Source of the DNA: CAYHCE01 sp964355015
Lineage (GTDB): Bacteria; Cyanobacteriota; Cyanobacteriia; PCC-6307; Cyanobiaceae
Length of the DNA stretch: 64,000 nucleotides
Direction: 5' to 3'
Assembly (NCBI GenBank): GCA_964355015.1
Contig: CAYHCE010000001.1
Coordinates: 1-64,000, forward strand
Made by a program: the position numbers and the translations under genes. Under the pieces are notes generated by a model. That model was not told where the DNA came from and did not search any database. It saw only the letters and a list, made by a program, of their open reading frames with translations. The stretch's first letter is position 1, and each line of letters starts with the position of its first letter. This document shows positions 7,936-15,849 of the stretch, piece by piece.

Positions 7936-8106
7936 TCAGCGGCGGCGGCGGCGCTGCTGGGCCTTGCGCTTGTACTTCTCGGTGGGGGTTTCGTGGTGAC
8001 GCAGGCGCTTGAGGTCGGCAAAGATGCCCGCCTTGGACACTTGACGCTTGAAGCGGCGCAGGGCCGATTCAATCCCTTCGTTCTCGCCGACGGTGACCTG
8101 GGTCAT
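7936..8106 (-). CDS. rpsU: 30S ribosomal protein S21
   Basis: This 56-residue basic protein reads MTQVTVGENEGIESALRRFK, then QVSKAGIFADLKRLRHHETP, and ends in a run of arginines (KRKAQQRRRRR). These are the hallmarks of bacterial S21, the small-subunit protein next to the anti-Shine-Dalgarno end of 16S rRNA that assists initiation. It is a single-gene unit here, tail-to-tail with yifB. A TACATT (complement of 8136-8141) sits ~30 bases upstream of the ATG and could be a -10 box, though no -35 is evident. Confidence 0.96.
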   Translation of the reverse strand: MTQVTVGENEGIESALRRFKRQVSKAGIFADLKRLRHHETPTEKYKRKAQQRRRRR

Positions 8107-8165
8107 GAACCACGCAGTGGTGCTTGCTGGAGGTCAATGTAGCAATCGGTGCCGCTGCGCCTCGC

Positions 8166-9002
8166 TCAGGGCTTGGAGCCGGTCGGCTTGACCGGGCTGC
8201 CGGAGGCCGGCTCGGCCGGCGTGGGGGGGGCGGGCCTGGCCGGCCGGTCCGCAGGGGCGCTGGCGGGATTGGTCGACGGGACCGGCTGGGTCGCCGCCGG
8301 AGCCGGTTGAGCGGGCATCGGAGTCTGCGGCGAGGGGGCCGGCAGCGGGGGGGACGATGGCACCGGGACGACCGTCGCCGGCGTGGGGGAGGCGGGTGCA
8401 GCTAGGACCGCCCCCTGATCCGGCCAGGTTTCGCGGTAGAGGTACACGTGGCCGAGGACACGGTTGCCGAACTGGCGGCGCATCAGTCGCCAGCCAGGTT
8501 CCGGGATGAACTGGAGAAAGCCGGCCCCGTTCCCGTTGGTCCGGGCCACGATCATCTCCGGCCCCGACTGGTTCCGGGTGGGCGCCGCCAGCAGGAGGTT
8601 GTCGTTGTCGGTCCTGACGACGCTGAGCCGGTACACGGTGGCCAGGTCTGACCCCCCCACCCGCAGGGAATAGCCGTTCGCATCGAGGTAGCGGGTGCAG
8701 ATCCCCGTGAAGTCGAAGCTGCCCAGAAGGGGATCCACCCTTGCGGGAGCCGAACCGGAGGTGGCGAAACAGGGGCGCTTGTTGGTGATCTGCTCGTAGA
8801 TGTTGAGCTGGGCGCGGGTGCCATCACCGATCGGGGCCACCACGAGGATGAACCGGCTCTGGTCCACCTCCCGGGCACCGAACAGGTTTCCCTGGGCCCG
8901 GACGGGGCCGGAGCCGGTGGAGGCGACAAGCGTTACCAGGCCAGCCAGGACAGGCAGGAACCGTGGCAACCACGCGGTGCGCATGACGGCGAAGGGACGC
9001 AT
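8166..9002 (-). CDS. DUF3747 domain protein, exported, with Pro/Ala-rich tail
   Basis: The 278-residue protein has a signal peptide (basic start, hydrophobic core LPVLAGLVTLVAS, cleavage near VRAQG). The mature N-terminal ~160 residues match DUF3747: LFGAREVDQSRFILVVAPIG, AQLNIYEQI, RPCF, FDFTGICTRYLDANGYSLRVGG and YRLSVVRTDND. This domain is almost confined to cyanobacteria and is often attached to surface or SLH proteins. From about residue 195 on, the chain is a Pro/Ala/Thr/Ser-rich linker-like tail with no visible anchor. Function is unknown; a periplasmic or outer-layer location is inferred. Confidence 0.85.
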   Translation of the reverse strand: MRPFAVMRTAWLPRFLPVLAGLVTLVASTGSGPVRAQGNLFGAREVDQSRFILVVAPIGDGTRAQLNIYEQITNKRPCFATSGSAPARVDPLLGSFDFTGICTRYLDANGYSLRVGGSDLATVYRLSVVRTDNDNLLLAAPTRNQSGPEMIVARTNGNGAGFLQFIPEPGWRLMRRQFGNRVLGHVYLYRETWPDQGAVLAAPASPTPATVVPVPSSPPLPAPSPQTPMPAQPAPAATQPVPSTNPASAPADRPARPAPPTPAEPASGSPVKPTGSKP

Positions 9003-9047
9003 GGAGAGCCCGATCGTAGAAGTGGGTTCGGCAGGCGCCAGAGCCCC

Positions 9048-9245
9048 TCAGGCTGGCTTGTTGAGACGAATTGCGACCAGCAGGCTGATCACGCTGCCCG
9101 GCAGGCAGGCGGCCAGGATCTGCCGGGTGACGCTCACCCCCAGGTCGGGATCGCCGTAGGACAGTTCGAACACCGAGCCGGTGGCGGCGATGCCCAGCAG
9201 GCACGCCAGGGCCAGGAACACCCCGGCGAGTGGTTTCATCGGCAT
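9048..9245 (-). CDS. Small two-helix membrane protein, unknown
   Basis: A 65-residue protein with two hydrophobic segments: PLAGVFLALACLLGIAATGS and a second around ILAACLPGSVISLLVAI, separated by FELSYGDPDLGVSVTRQ. It begins 5 bases after the peptide deformylase stop on the same strand, so it is probably cotranscribed with def. The alternative start MKPL at 9239 would remove two residues. I recognise no family by name; small membrane proteins of this type are common next to def in picocyanobacteria, but that is a weak recollection. Confidence 0.65.
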   Translation of the reverse strand: MPMKPLAGVFLALACLLGIAATGSVFELSYGDPDLGVSVTRQILAACLPGSVISLLVAIRLNKPA

Positions 9246-9250
9246 GGAGC

Positions 9251-9856
9251 TCAGCGCAGGGAGTGGACATCGTCACGGCGGAAGCCGTGCTCCTGGAGCT
9301 CCTCGTTGAGGCTGAGCTCATCGCTGACCCGATCGACGAACAGCACGCCCTGCAGATGGTCCATCTCGTGCTGGATGCAGCGGGCCAGCAGCCCATCGGC
9401 CCGAATCCGCCGCGGCCGGCCCTGTTCGTCGCGGAAGCTGACCTCCACGTCGCTGGGACGCACCACCGAGAGGTAGACCCCAGGAATGCTGAGGCAGCCC
9501 TCCTCGTAGGTATCGAGCGAGGCGCTGACGGAGCCGATCTCTGGGTTCACCAGCACCATCGGTGGCGTGGCGGCGTTCTCGGGATCGAGATCGATCACCA
9601 GCAACTGCTTGTGCACCCCCACCTGGGGTGCCGCCAGGCCGATGCCACGAGCCGTGTACATACTGCGCAGCATGTCGCGGGCCAGCTCCCGCACCGATTC
9701 GTCCACCTTGCTGATCCGCCGTGCGGACTGCCGCAGCACCTGATCGCCGAGGGTGTGGATCGTGAGCGGCGGATGCTCAAGCACCTCCTTGGGCACCTGC
9801 ACGCCCCGGCTGCACTGCTCCGCCTGGCGGGCCATCCTGGCGAAGCTGATGGCCAA
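9251..9856 (-). CDS. def: Peptide deformylase
   Basis: Removes the formyl group from the N-terminal methionine of new proteins, using a catalytic metal. All three motifs are visible: motif 1 GIGLAAPQVG, motif 2 EEGCLSIPG (Cys ligand) and motif 3 QHEMDHLQG (two His ligands and the catalytic Glu). LVIDLDPENAATPP and the extended N-terminus are typical of the cyanobacterial type. The TTG at 9856 is preferred: homologues start at M-A-x-S-F-A, and AGGTGA lies 4 bases upstream. An ATG at 9835 and a longer frame to 9907 are alternatives. Confidence 0.94.
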   Translation of the reverse strand: MAISFARMARQAEQCSRGVQVPKEVLEHPPLTIHTLGDQVLRQSARRISKVDESVRELARDMLRSMYTARGIGLAAPQVGVHKQLLVIDLDPENAATPPMVLVNPEIGSVSASLDTYEEGCLSIPGVYLSVVRPSDVEVSFRDEQGRPRRIRADGLLARCIQHEMDHLQGVLFVDRVSDELSLNEELQEHGFRRDDVHSLR

Positions 9857-9911
9857 GGCATCACCTGAAACGATGGTGAAATTGTAGAAGCCGCCGGAGG
9901 GCGACAAGCAC

Positions 9912-11879
9912 TTGGGGAACCTGCGCCTGGGGGCCCCGCTGGCAGCGGCGGCGGTGGTCGGACGCTTCCCCGCCGTGCTGGAGCCGCAGTGGCATCAGGG
10001 CCGGCTTTACTGGCTGGAACAACGGCCGCAGGAGAAGGGTCGCACCACCTTGATGGGACGCGACACGCCGGGCGCGGCGGCGGTCGAGCTCACCCCGCCG
10101 CCCTGGAACCTGCGCAGCCGGGTGCATGGCTTCGGTGGTGGCGCCTATGCCGTGGGGGAAGCGGCCGCAGGGGAACCGGCCGTGGTGTTCAGCGATGACG
10201 GCGACCGTTGCCTCTGGTGCCTGGATCTGCCGGCCGCAGGGGCCCTGGAGCCCAGGCCACCACGGCGCCTGTGCGAGTCCGCCGAGCGGGCCTTCGCGGC
10301 TGGAGGGATCGACGAGGGGCGCGGCCGTTGGATCGGTGTGATGGAGGCGGGCGGACGCGACCGGCTGGTGGCCGTGCCCCTCGGCGGTGGCGAGCCCGTG
10401 CCGTTGCACCAGCCCGCCGACTTCTGTGGCTATGCCGTGCTCAGCCCGGGCGGCAGCCATCTGGCCTGGGTCGAATGGCAGCAACCGTTCATGCCCTGGG
10501 AGCGCAGCCAGCTCTGGCTGGGCCGCTTCGATGACGCGGGGGGCCTGGAGCACGGCCGCCGCATCGCCGGCGCCCTGCCACCCACCGCCACCGACGCTGC
10601 CGCTCAGGCCTGCTCGGTGTTCCAGCCGCTGTGGCTGCCCAATGGCGACTTGGTGGTGGCCAACGACCGCAGCGGCTGGTGGAACCTCGAACGGCTCGCC
10701 GGCGCCGAGCAGCGCCGCGAAGCCACCGGCCCGCCGGGCACCCACAGGCCGCTGTGCTGGCAGCCGCTGCTGCCGATGGATGCGGAGTTCGCCATGCCCC
10801 AGTGGGTGCATGGCATGTCCACCACCGCCTGGGATGGGGAGCAGCTGGTGGCGGCCGCCTGTGAGGCGGGGCGGTGGCGGCTCGGCCGGATCGCGCTGCC
10901 GGCCGCCGCCGACGTCCCGGGGGTGTGGCAACCGATCGAGCTGCCCTTCGATGATCTGGCCGGACTCCAGGCGGAGAACGGCAGGCTGGTGGCCGTGGCC
11001 AGCGGTCCGGCCACCGGATCCGGCCTGCTCGAGCTCGACCTGGCCAGCGGCGACTGGAGCCACACGCCCGCCGCCGCCGGCCCGCCGCCGGTGGCGGCGG
11101 TGGCGATCAGCCGACCCGAGGCGCTCTGGTTCGATGGCCATGGCGGGCTGCCCACCCACGCCTGGTACTACCCGCCGCGGGGCGGTGCCCACCCGGGGGC
11201 GCCGCTGCTGGTGAAGGGTCACAGTGGCCCCACCGCGATGGCGCGCACGGGCTTGAACCTGCTGACTCAGTTCTGGACCAGCCGCGGCTGGGGGGTGGTG
11301 GACGTGAACTACGGCGGCTCCACCGGCTTCGGGCGGGCCTACCGCGAGCGGCTCGATGGCCAGTGGGGGGTGGTGGACGTGGCCGATTGCGCCGCCGCCG
11401 CCCGGGCCCTGGTGGCGGCCGGCAAGGCCGACGCCGGCCGGGTCGCGATCGAGGGGGGCAGTGCCGGCGGCTTCACGGTGCTGGCGGCGCTCTGCTTCAC
11501 CGCTGTCTTCCGGGCCGGAGCCTGCCGCTATGGCGTGGCCGATCTGGCCGCCCTCGCCACGGGCACCCACCGCTTCGAGGCCCGCTACCTCGATGGGCTG
11601 GTGGGGCCCTGGCCGGCAGCGAAGGCGCTGTACGAGCAACGCTCGCCCCTGTTCCATGCCGGCGAGATCGCCTGCCCGGTGATCTTCTTTCAGGGGCTGC
11701 AGGACACGGTGGTGCCACCGGAGCAGACCGAGCGGATGGCCCGGGCGCTCAGCGACAACGGCGTACCGGTGGAGGTGCACCTGTTCCCCGAGGAGGGCCA
11801 CGGCTTCCGCAGCGGAGCGGTGCAGCTGGAGGTGCTGGAGGCCACCGAGGCCTTCTTTCGCCGCCACCTCGCCCTGTGA
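9912..11879 (+). CDS. S9 family (prolyl oligopeptidase-type) serine peptidase
   Basis: The 655-residue protein has an N-terminal beta-propeller-like region (residues ~10-380) and a C-terminal alpha/beta-hydrolase. The catalytic serine is in GGSAGGF, the aspartate in QGLQDTVVPPEQ and the histidine in PEEGHGF; VDVNYGGSTGFGRAYRE is the conserved stretch before it. The family comprises acylaminoacyl and dipeptidyl peptidases that cleave short peptides. No signal peptide is seen, so it is probably cytoplasmic. The TTG start at 9912 follows GGAGG at 9896-9900. The stop overlaps the next start (TGATG), tying it to a GltS-like transporter. Confidence 0.9.
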   Translation: MGNLRLGAPLAAAAVVGRFPAVLEPQWHQGRLYWLEQRPQEKGRTTLMGRDTPGAAAVELTPPPWNLRSRVHGFGGGAYAVGEAAAGEPAVVFSDDGDRCLWCLDLPAAGALEPRPPRRLCESAERAFAAGGIDEGRGRWIGVMEAGGRDRLVAVPLGGGEPVPLHQPADFCGYAVLSPGGSHLAWVEWQQPFMPWERSQLWLGRFDDAGGLEHGRRIAGALPPTATDAAAQACSVFQPLWLPNGDLVVANDRSGWWNLERLAGAEQRREATGPPGTHRPLCWQPLLPMDAEFAMPQWVHGMSTTAWDGEQLVAAACEAGRWRLGRIALPAAADVPGVWQPIELPFDDLAGLQAENGRLVAVASGPATGSGLLELDLASGDWSHTPAAAGPPPVAAVAISRPEALWFDGHGGLPTHAWYYPPRGGAHPGAPLLVKGHSGPTAMARTGLNLLTQFWTSRGWGVVDVNYGGSTGFGRAYRERLDGQWGVVDVADCAAAARALVAAGKADAGRVAIEGGSAGGFTVLAALCFTAVFRAGACRYGVADLAALATGTHRFEARYLDGLVGPWPAAKALYEQRSPLFHAGEIACPVIFFQGLQDTVVPPEQTERMARALSDNGVPVEVHLFPEEGHGFRSGAVQLEVLEATEAFFRRHLAL

Positions 11880-13231
11880 TGGCGCTGCCGGAGGGGTGGG
11901 GTGCCGCGATCGCCTGGCTGGCGGCGGCGACCGGGATCCTGGTGCTGCTGCTGGCCATCGCCCTGGCGATCGGCGGCCGGCTGGGACTGAAGCGGTGGGG
12001 GATCCCGGAGGCCCTGCTGGCCGGAACGCTCGGGCTGCTGCTGGCGCCAGCGGGGCCCCTGCCGCTGATCCCGGCGCCGGTGATGACCCTCTGGGATGGG
12101 CTGCCGCTGCCGCTGCTCACCCTGGTGTTCGCCACCCTGCTGCTCGGCAAGCCCCTGCCCCAGCTGGCGGGGCTGTGGCGGCCCCTCTCGGGGCAGGTGC
12201 TGCTGGCCCTGACCCTGGCCTTCGGCCAGTACCTGGTCGGAGGGCTGGCGGTGCTGTTCGTGCTCCAGCCCCTGCTGGGGGTGCACCCGCTGATGGCCTG
12301 CCTGATCGAGGTGGCCTACGAGGGGGGGCATGGCTCCGCTGCGGCGATGGGACCGAGCTACGCCAGCCTCGGCTTCGCCAGCGGTGAGGCCCTGGGGCTG
12401 GCGATGGCCACGGTGGGTCTGCTGGCCGCCTCGGTGGTGGGGGGCCTCGTGGTGGTGCTGGCCCGCCGCCGCCAGGGGCTGCTGGGCCAGGGATCGCCGC
12501 AAGCCGGGGCGGCGCTGCTCCAGGAGACCCAAGCGGAGGCCCCCGTTGCCGCGCCACCGGGCCTGGCGGCCTGGGCGGTGAACCTCGCCCTGGCCGGCCT
12601 GGCGGTGCTGGTGGGAATGGCAATGCTGGAAGGCCTGCGCTGGCTGGCCCCCCTGCTCGGCGGCGGCTTCACCGCGGTGGTGGAGGCACTGCCGGTGTTT
12701 CCCCTGGCGATCGCCGGCTCGCTGCTGGTGCGGCTGGTGCTGGAGAAAACCCGTCAGCAGGGCCTGGCCTCGGCGGCGGTGCAGGGCCAGGTGGGGGCGA
12801 TTTCGGCGGATCTGCTGATCACCGCCGCCACCGCCTGCCTGGACCTGAGCCTGCTGCGCCATGACTGGGTGTCGCTGAGCGTGCTGGGGGTGGCCGGGCT
12901 GGTGTGGAACCTGGCGGTGGTGCTGCTGCTGGCGCCCCGCATCCTGCCGCCCGACTGGTTCGAGCGGGCGATCATCGAATTCGGCCAGGCCACCGGCGTG
13001 GCGGCCAGCGGCCTGCTGCTGCTGCGCATGGCGGATCCGGACGACCGCAGCGACGCCCTGCCGGCCTTCTCGATCAAGCAGCTGCTCCTGCAGCCGTTTC
13101 TGGCCGGCGGCGTCATCACGGTGGTGGCGCCCCTGGCGATCGACGGCTGGGGCCTGCCTGCCTGGACCGCTCTCTGCCTGGGGCTGGTGGTGCTGTGGAT
13201 CGGGCTGGGGTTGGTGCTGGGGCGGCGGTAG
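11879..13231 (+). CDS. Sodium/glutamate symporter-like membrane transporter (GltS family)
   Basis: The 450-residue protein has about ten to twelve membrane helices. The GltS signature area is present: EVAYEGGHGSAAAMGPSYASLGF with the glycine-rich re-entrant loop, and a matching repeat later with VQGQVGAISADLLITAATACLDLS. GltS carriers import glutamate with sodium. The substrate of this member is not proven, and the divergent sequence leaves room for another carboxylate. The ATG shares a base with the upstream peptidase stop (TGATG), so translation of the two is probably coupled. Confidence 0.83.
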   Translation: MALPEGWGAAIAWLAAATGILVLLLAIALAIGGRLGLKRWGIPEALLAGTLGLLLAPAGPLPLIPAPVMTLWDGLPLPLLTLVFATLLLGKPLPQLAGLWRPLSGQVLLALTLAFGQYLVGGLAVLFVLQPLLGVHPLMACLIEVAYEGGHGSAAAMGPSYASLGFASGEALGLAMATVGLLAASVVGGLVVVLARRRQGLLGQGSPQAGAALLQETQAEAPVAAPPGLAAWAVNLALAGLAVLVGMAMLEGLRWLAPLLGGGFTAVVEALPVFPLAIAGSLLVRLVLEKTRQQGLASAAVQGQVGAISADLLITAATACLDLSLLRHDWVSLSVLGVAGLVWNLAVVLLLAPRILPPDWFERAIIEFGQATGVAASGLLLLRMADPDDRSDALPAFSIKQLLLQPFLAGGVITVVAPLAIDGWGLPAWTALCLGLVVLWIGLGLVLGRR

Positions 13232-13238
13232 GCGGCCC

Positions 13239-15314
13239 TCACCGCACCATCGCCGCCACGTTGCCGCCATCCACGGTGAGCACCGCGCCGGTGGTGCGCT
13301 CAAGGCGGGCCAGGGCCACGAAGGCGTCGGCCACATCGCTGGCGCGCACCTCCTGAGCCAGCAGGTTGCCCGCCATGTAGTCGGCCTCGCTGATGCCGCG
13401 GGCGACGGAACGTTGCCGGATCATGGCGTCGTCGAGCAGGCCGGAGCGGATGCGATCGGCGTTGATGGCATTGGCGCGCACCCCCTCGGCGCCGCTCTCG
13501 AGGGCGTACTGGCGCATCAGGGCGAGCAGGGCCGCCTTGGCGATGCCGTAGGCGCCGAAGTTCGGGCCGGGGTTGAGGGCCTGCTTGCTGACGTTGAACA
13601 GCAGCTGGCCGCCGAAGCCCTGGGCGCGGAACACGGCCATCGCCGCCTGGGCCACGGTCTGGTGGGCGAAGAAGTTGAGCTCGAAGCAGGCCCGCAGATC
13701 GGCGTCGGGCAGCTCGGCGATGGCGCCGGTCCAGGCGGCCCCGGCATTCGACACCACGATGTCCAGGCCGCCGAAGTGGGCGCAGACGGCCGCGAAGGCG
13801 GCCTGCACCGAGCCGCGATCGGTCACGTCACAGGCCAGGCCGAGGGCAGAGGTGCCGCAGGCCTCGGCGCTGGCAACGGCCGCAGCCGGATCGAGATCGA
13901 GCACAGCCAGCTCGGCGCCCTGGGCGGCGAAGGCCCGGGCGGTGGCCCCACCGATGCCGCTGGCCCCGCCGGTGACGACCACCACCCGGCGCGCCAGCGG
14001 TTTCTCGGAGCCCTTGCCGAGCTTGGCCTGCTCCAGGCTCCAGTACTCCATGTCGAAGGTGTCGGCCTCACCCACCGGCGCGAAACGGCCCACGGCCTCG
14101 GCCGCCAGCAGGGTCTGGGCCCAGGCCTCGGCCACATCCGCAACCACGGCGGCAGCGGCGGCCGAGTTGCCGATGCCGATCAGCCCCAGCCCCGGGATCG
14201 CCACCAGGCGCGGCAAAGGATCGAGGGGCTGCTTGATCCCGCCGGCGCGGGCGTTCTGACGCTCGAACATCGCCTTGTAGTCGGCGATGTAGGCGGTCAG
14301 GGCCTGCTCGATCCGCTCGGGGCTGGGATCGGCGGGCAGCACCAGGGGGAAGGCCTTGGTGCGGATCACGTGGTCGGGGGTGGCGACACCACGGCGGGCC
14401 CAGTCGCCCAGGCGGGGGTCGTTCACCACCGAGAGGGCCAGGGAAGTGCCGCGCAGCGCCAGCAGCCAGTGGGTGGGAGCGCCCTCCGCCTCGGCGGCAC
14501 GGCCCAGGGCCCCGCGCAGGATCGGCAGCACGGCCGCCGCCCCACCGGCGGGCTCCGGCACAGGCGAAGGCTGGACCGGAGGCTGGGCGCCACGCGCCTG
14601 GCCGATGCGCTGCTCGGCCAGCTGCACCAGCTCGATCATCCGCTCGTAGCTCTGCCGGGCGGTGGCGCCGAAGGAGAACAGGCCGTGCTGGAGCAGCACC
14701 ATGCCCTCCAGCTCGATGCCACGGGCGGCCGCTGCGGCGGCGGCCTCCTCGTAGGCCTTCGCCGCCGCCACGGCCAGGGCGAAGCCGGGCATCACGTAGG
14801 GCACCAGCGCCACCCGATCGCCGTACACCTCGCGGCAGATCGCCGCCGCATCAGGCTGGTCGGCCAGGGCCAGCAGGGCGATCGAGTGGGTGTGGTCGAC
14901 GAACCTGTGGGGCAGGAAGGCATGCAGCAGCGCCTCCACCGAGGGGTTGGGGGCGGCCGGATCGATCAGGTTGCGGCGCTGGGCCGCCACCATCTCCTCA
15001 TCTGAGAGGGCCGGCAGGGCGCGCAGGGCCTGCAACGGTTCGAGCCGCACCGCCGGGTGGCCGGGAGGTTCGATCGTGGCCAGGTCCCAGCCGCTGCCCT
15101 TGACGCAGAGCACCGCAATGGTTTCGCCCAGCAGGCCCGTGACCGTGGTTTTCACCGAGGTGTTGCCGCCGCCGTGCAGCACCAGTTCGGGATCGGCGCC
15201 GAGCAGGCGGGCGGAGTAGGTGCGCAGGGCCAGGTCAGCGCCGATGCCGGCTGTCGCGTAACGATCGATCGCCGCGCGGGCCTCCGCGTCCGACCAGCGG
15301 TTCCGGATCGGCAT
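13239..15314 (-). CDS. Bifunctional class II aldolase / short-chain dehydrogenase
   Basis: A 691-residue fusion. Residues ~1-400 are a class II (zinc) aldolase/adducin domain with the substrate loop HGGGNTSVK, zinc histidines in VDHTHS and a third in LLQHG. Residues ~455-691 are an SDR: NAD-binding TGGASGIGG, SNAGAAW, and the catalytic YGIAK. This architecture is known from RhaD-RhaW-type enzymes that split rhamnulose 1-phosphate to DHAP plus lactaldehyde and then oxidise the aldehyde. No rhamnose kinase or isomerase is nearby, whereas mtnA lies 0.5 kb away, so a 5-deoxy- or methylthio-pentulose phosphate substrate is a fair alternative. The ATG at 15314 fits the family start (MPIRNRW); a longer frame upstream has no homology. 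Confidence 0.88.
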   Translation of the reverse strand: MPIRNRWSDAEARAAIDRYATAGIGADLALRTYSARLLGADPELVLHGGGNTSVKTTVTGLLGETIAVLCVKGSGWDLATIEPPGHPAVRLEPLQALRALPALSDEEMVAAQRRNLIDPAAPNPSVEALLHAFLPHRFVDHTHSIALLALADQPDAAAICREVYGDRVALVPYVMPGFALAVAAAKAYEEAAAAAAARGIELEGMVLLQHGLFSFGATARQSYERMIELVQLAEQRIGQARGAQPPVQPSPVPEPAGGAAAVLPILRGALGRAAEAEGAPTHWLLALRGTSLALSVVNDPRLGDWARRGVATPDHVIRTKAFPLVLPADPSPERIEQALTAYIADYKAMFERQNARAGGIKQPLDPLPRLVAIPGLGLIGIGNSAAAAAVVADVAEAWAQTLLAAEAVGRFAPVGEADTFDMEYWSLEQAKLGKGSEKPLARRVVVVTGGASGIGGATARAFAAQGAELAVLDLDPAAAVASAEACGTSALGLACDVTDRGSVQAAFAAVCAHFGGLDIVVSNAGAAWTGAIAELPDADLRACFELNFFAHQTVAQAAMAVFRAQGFGGQLLFNVSKQALNPGPNFGAYGIAKAALLALMRQYALESGAEGVRANAINADRIRSGLLDDAMIRQRSVARGISEADYMAGNLLAQEVRASDVADAFVALARLERTTGAVLTVDGGNVAAMVR

Positions 15315-15391
15315 CGGCAGCGGCGTGGCGGAACCACGCCAGGGAGAGGTGCAGGCGAGGTTAGGGGGGCAGCCGGTCCTAGGTTGCCCCG

Positions 15392-15829
15392 ATGAGGGAG
15401 CCTTCCCCCGTGACTGCATCCCGATCCGGCACCTGGTGGGCGCTCAACTGGAAGTGGGCGGTTCCTGCCGGCTGCCTCAGCGGCGTGGCCTCGGTGATCG
15501 GCTTCATCGCGCTGATGGTGAGCGTCGTGTTCGGGATGATGAAGTCGTCCACGCCCTTCCGCCATGCCCTGGCCACGGCGAAGACGGATCCGGTGCTGAT
15601 CACCAGGCTGGGAGCACCGATCCGGGACAGCCTCTTCCCCTCCGGCAACATCAGCGTGAACGGAGCCGACGGCAGCGCCGATCTGGCCATCCCGATCACG
15701 GGATCGAAGGGCAGCGGCACCCTCTATGTGAAGGCCAGAAAGGCAGCCGGCGCCTGGACCTACTCCATCCTCACGGTGCAGATCGAATCCTCCGGCACGA
15801 GAATCAGCCTGCTGCGCCAGGAGGTCTAG
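15392..15829 (+). CDS. Coa1-type cytochrome oxidase assembly-like membrane protein
   Basis: A 145-residue protein: short polar N-terminus, one membrane helix at ~residues 30-50 (GVASVIGFIALMVSVVFGMM), and a soluble part with ALATAKTDPVLITRLGAPI, NGADGSADLAIPITGSKGSGTLYV and a basic-aromatic end. The pattern 'x-x-P-x-x-x-x-L-G-x-P-I ... G-x-A-x-L-x-I-P-v-x-G-x-K-G' is that of the Coa1/Tim21-like domain, which in mitochondria assists cytochrome oxidase assembly; the bacterial role is unproven. It lies on the opposite strand from both neighbours. Confidence 0.72.
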   Translation: MREPSPVTASRSGTWWALNWKWAVPAGCLSGVASVIGFIALMVSVVFGMMKSSTPFRHALATAKTDPVLITRLGAPIRDSLFPSGNISVNGADGSADLAIPITGSKGSGTLYVKARKAAGAWTYSILTVQIESSGTRISLLRQEV

Positions 15830-15849
15830 ACCCGGCCGGCGGGCCGTGG

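Noticed and set aside
9861..11867. Long antisense open frames through the S9 peptidase, aldolase, mfd, gyrA and leuA genes
   Set aside because: High GC leaves antisense and shifted frames open for long distances. Their translations are Gln/His/Arg-rich and lack family motifs, whereas the sense frames have strong ones.
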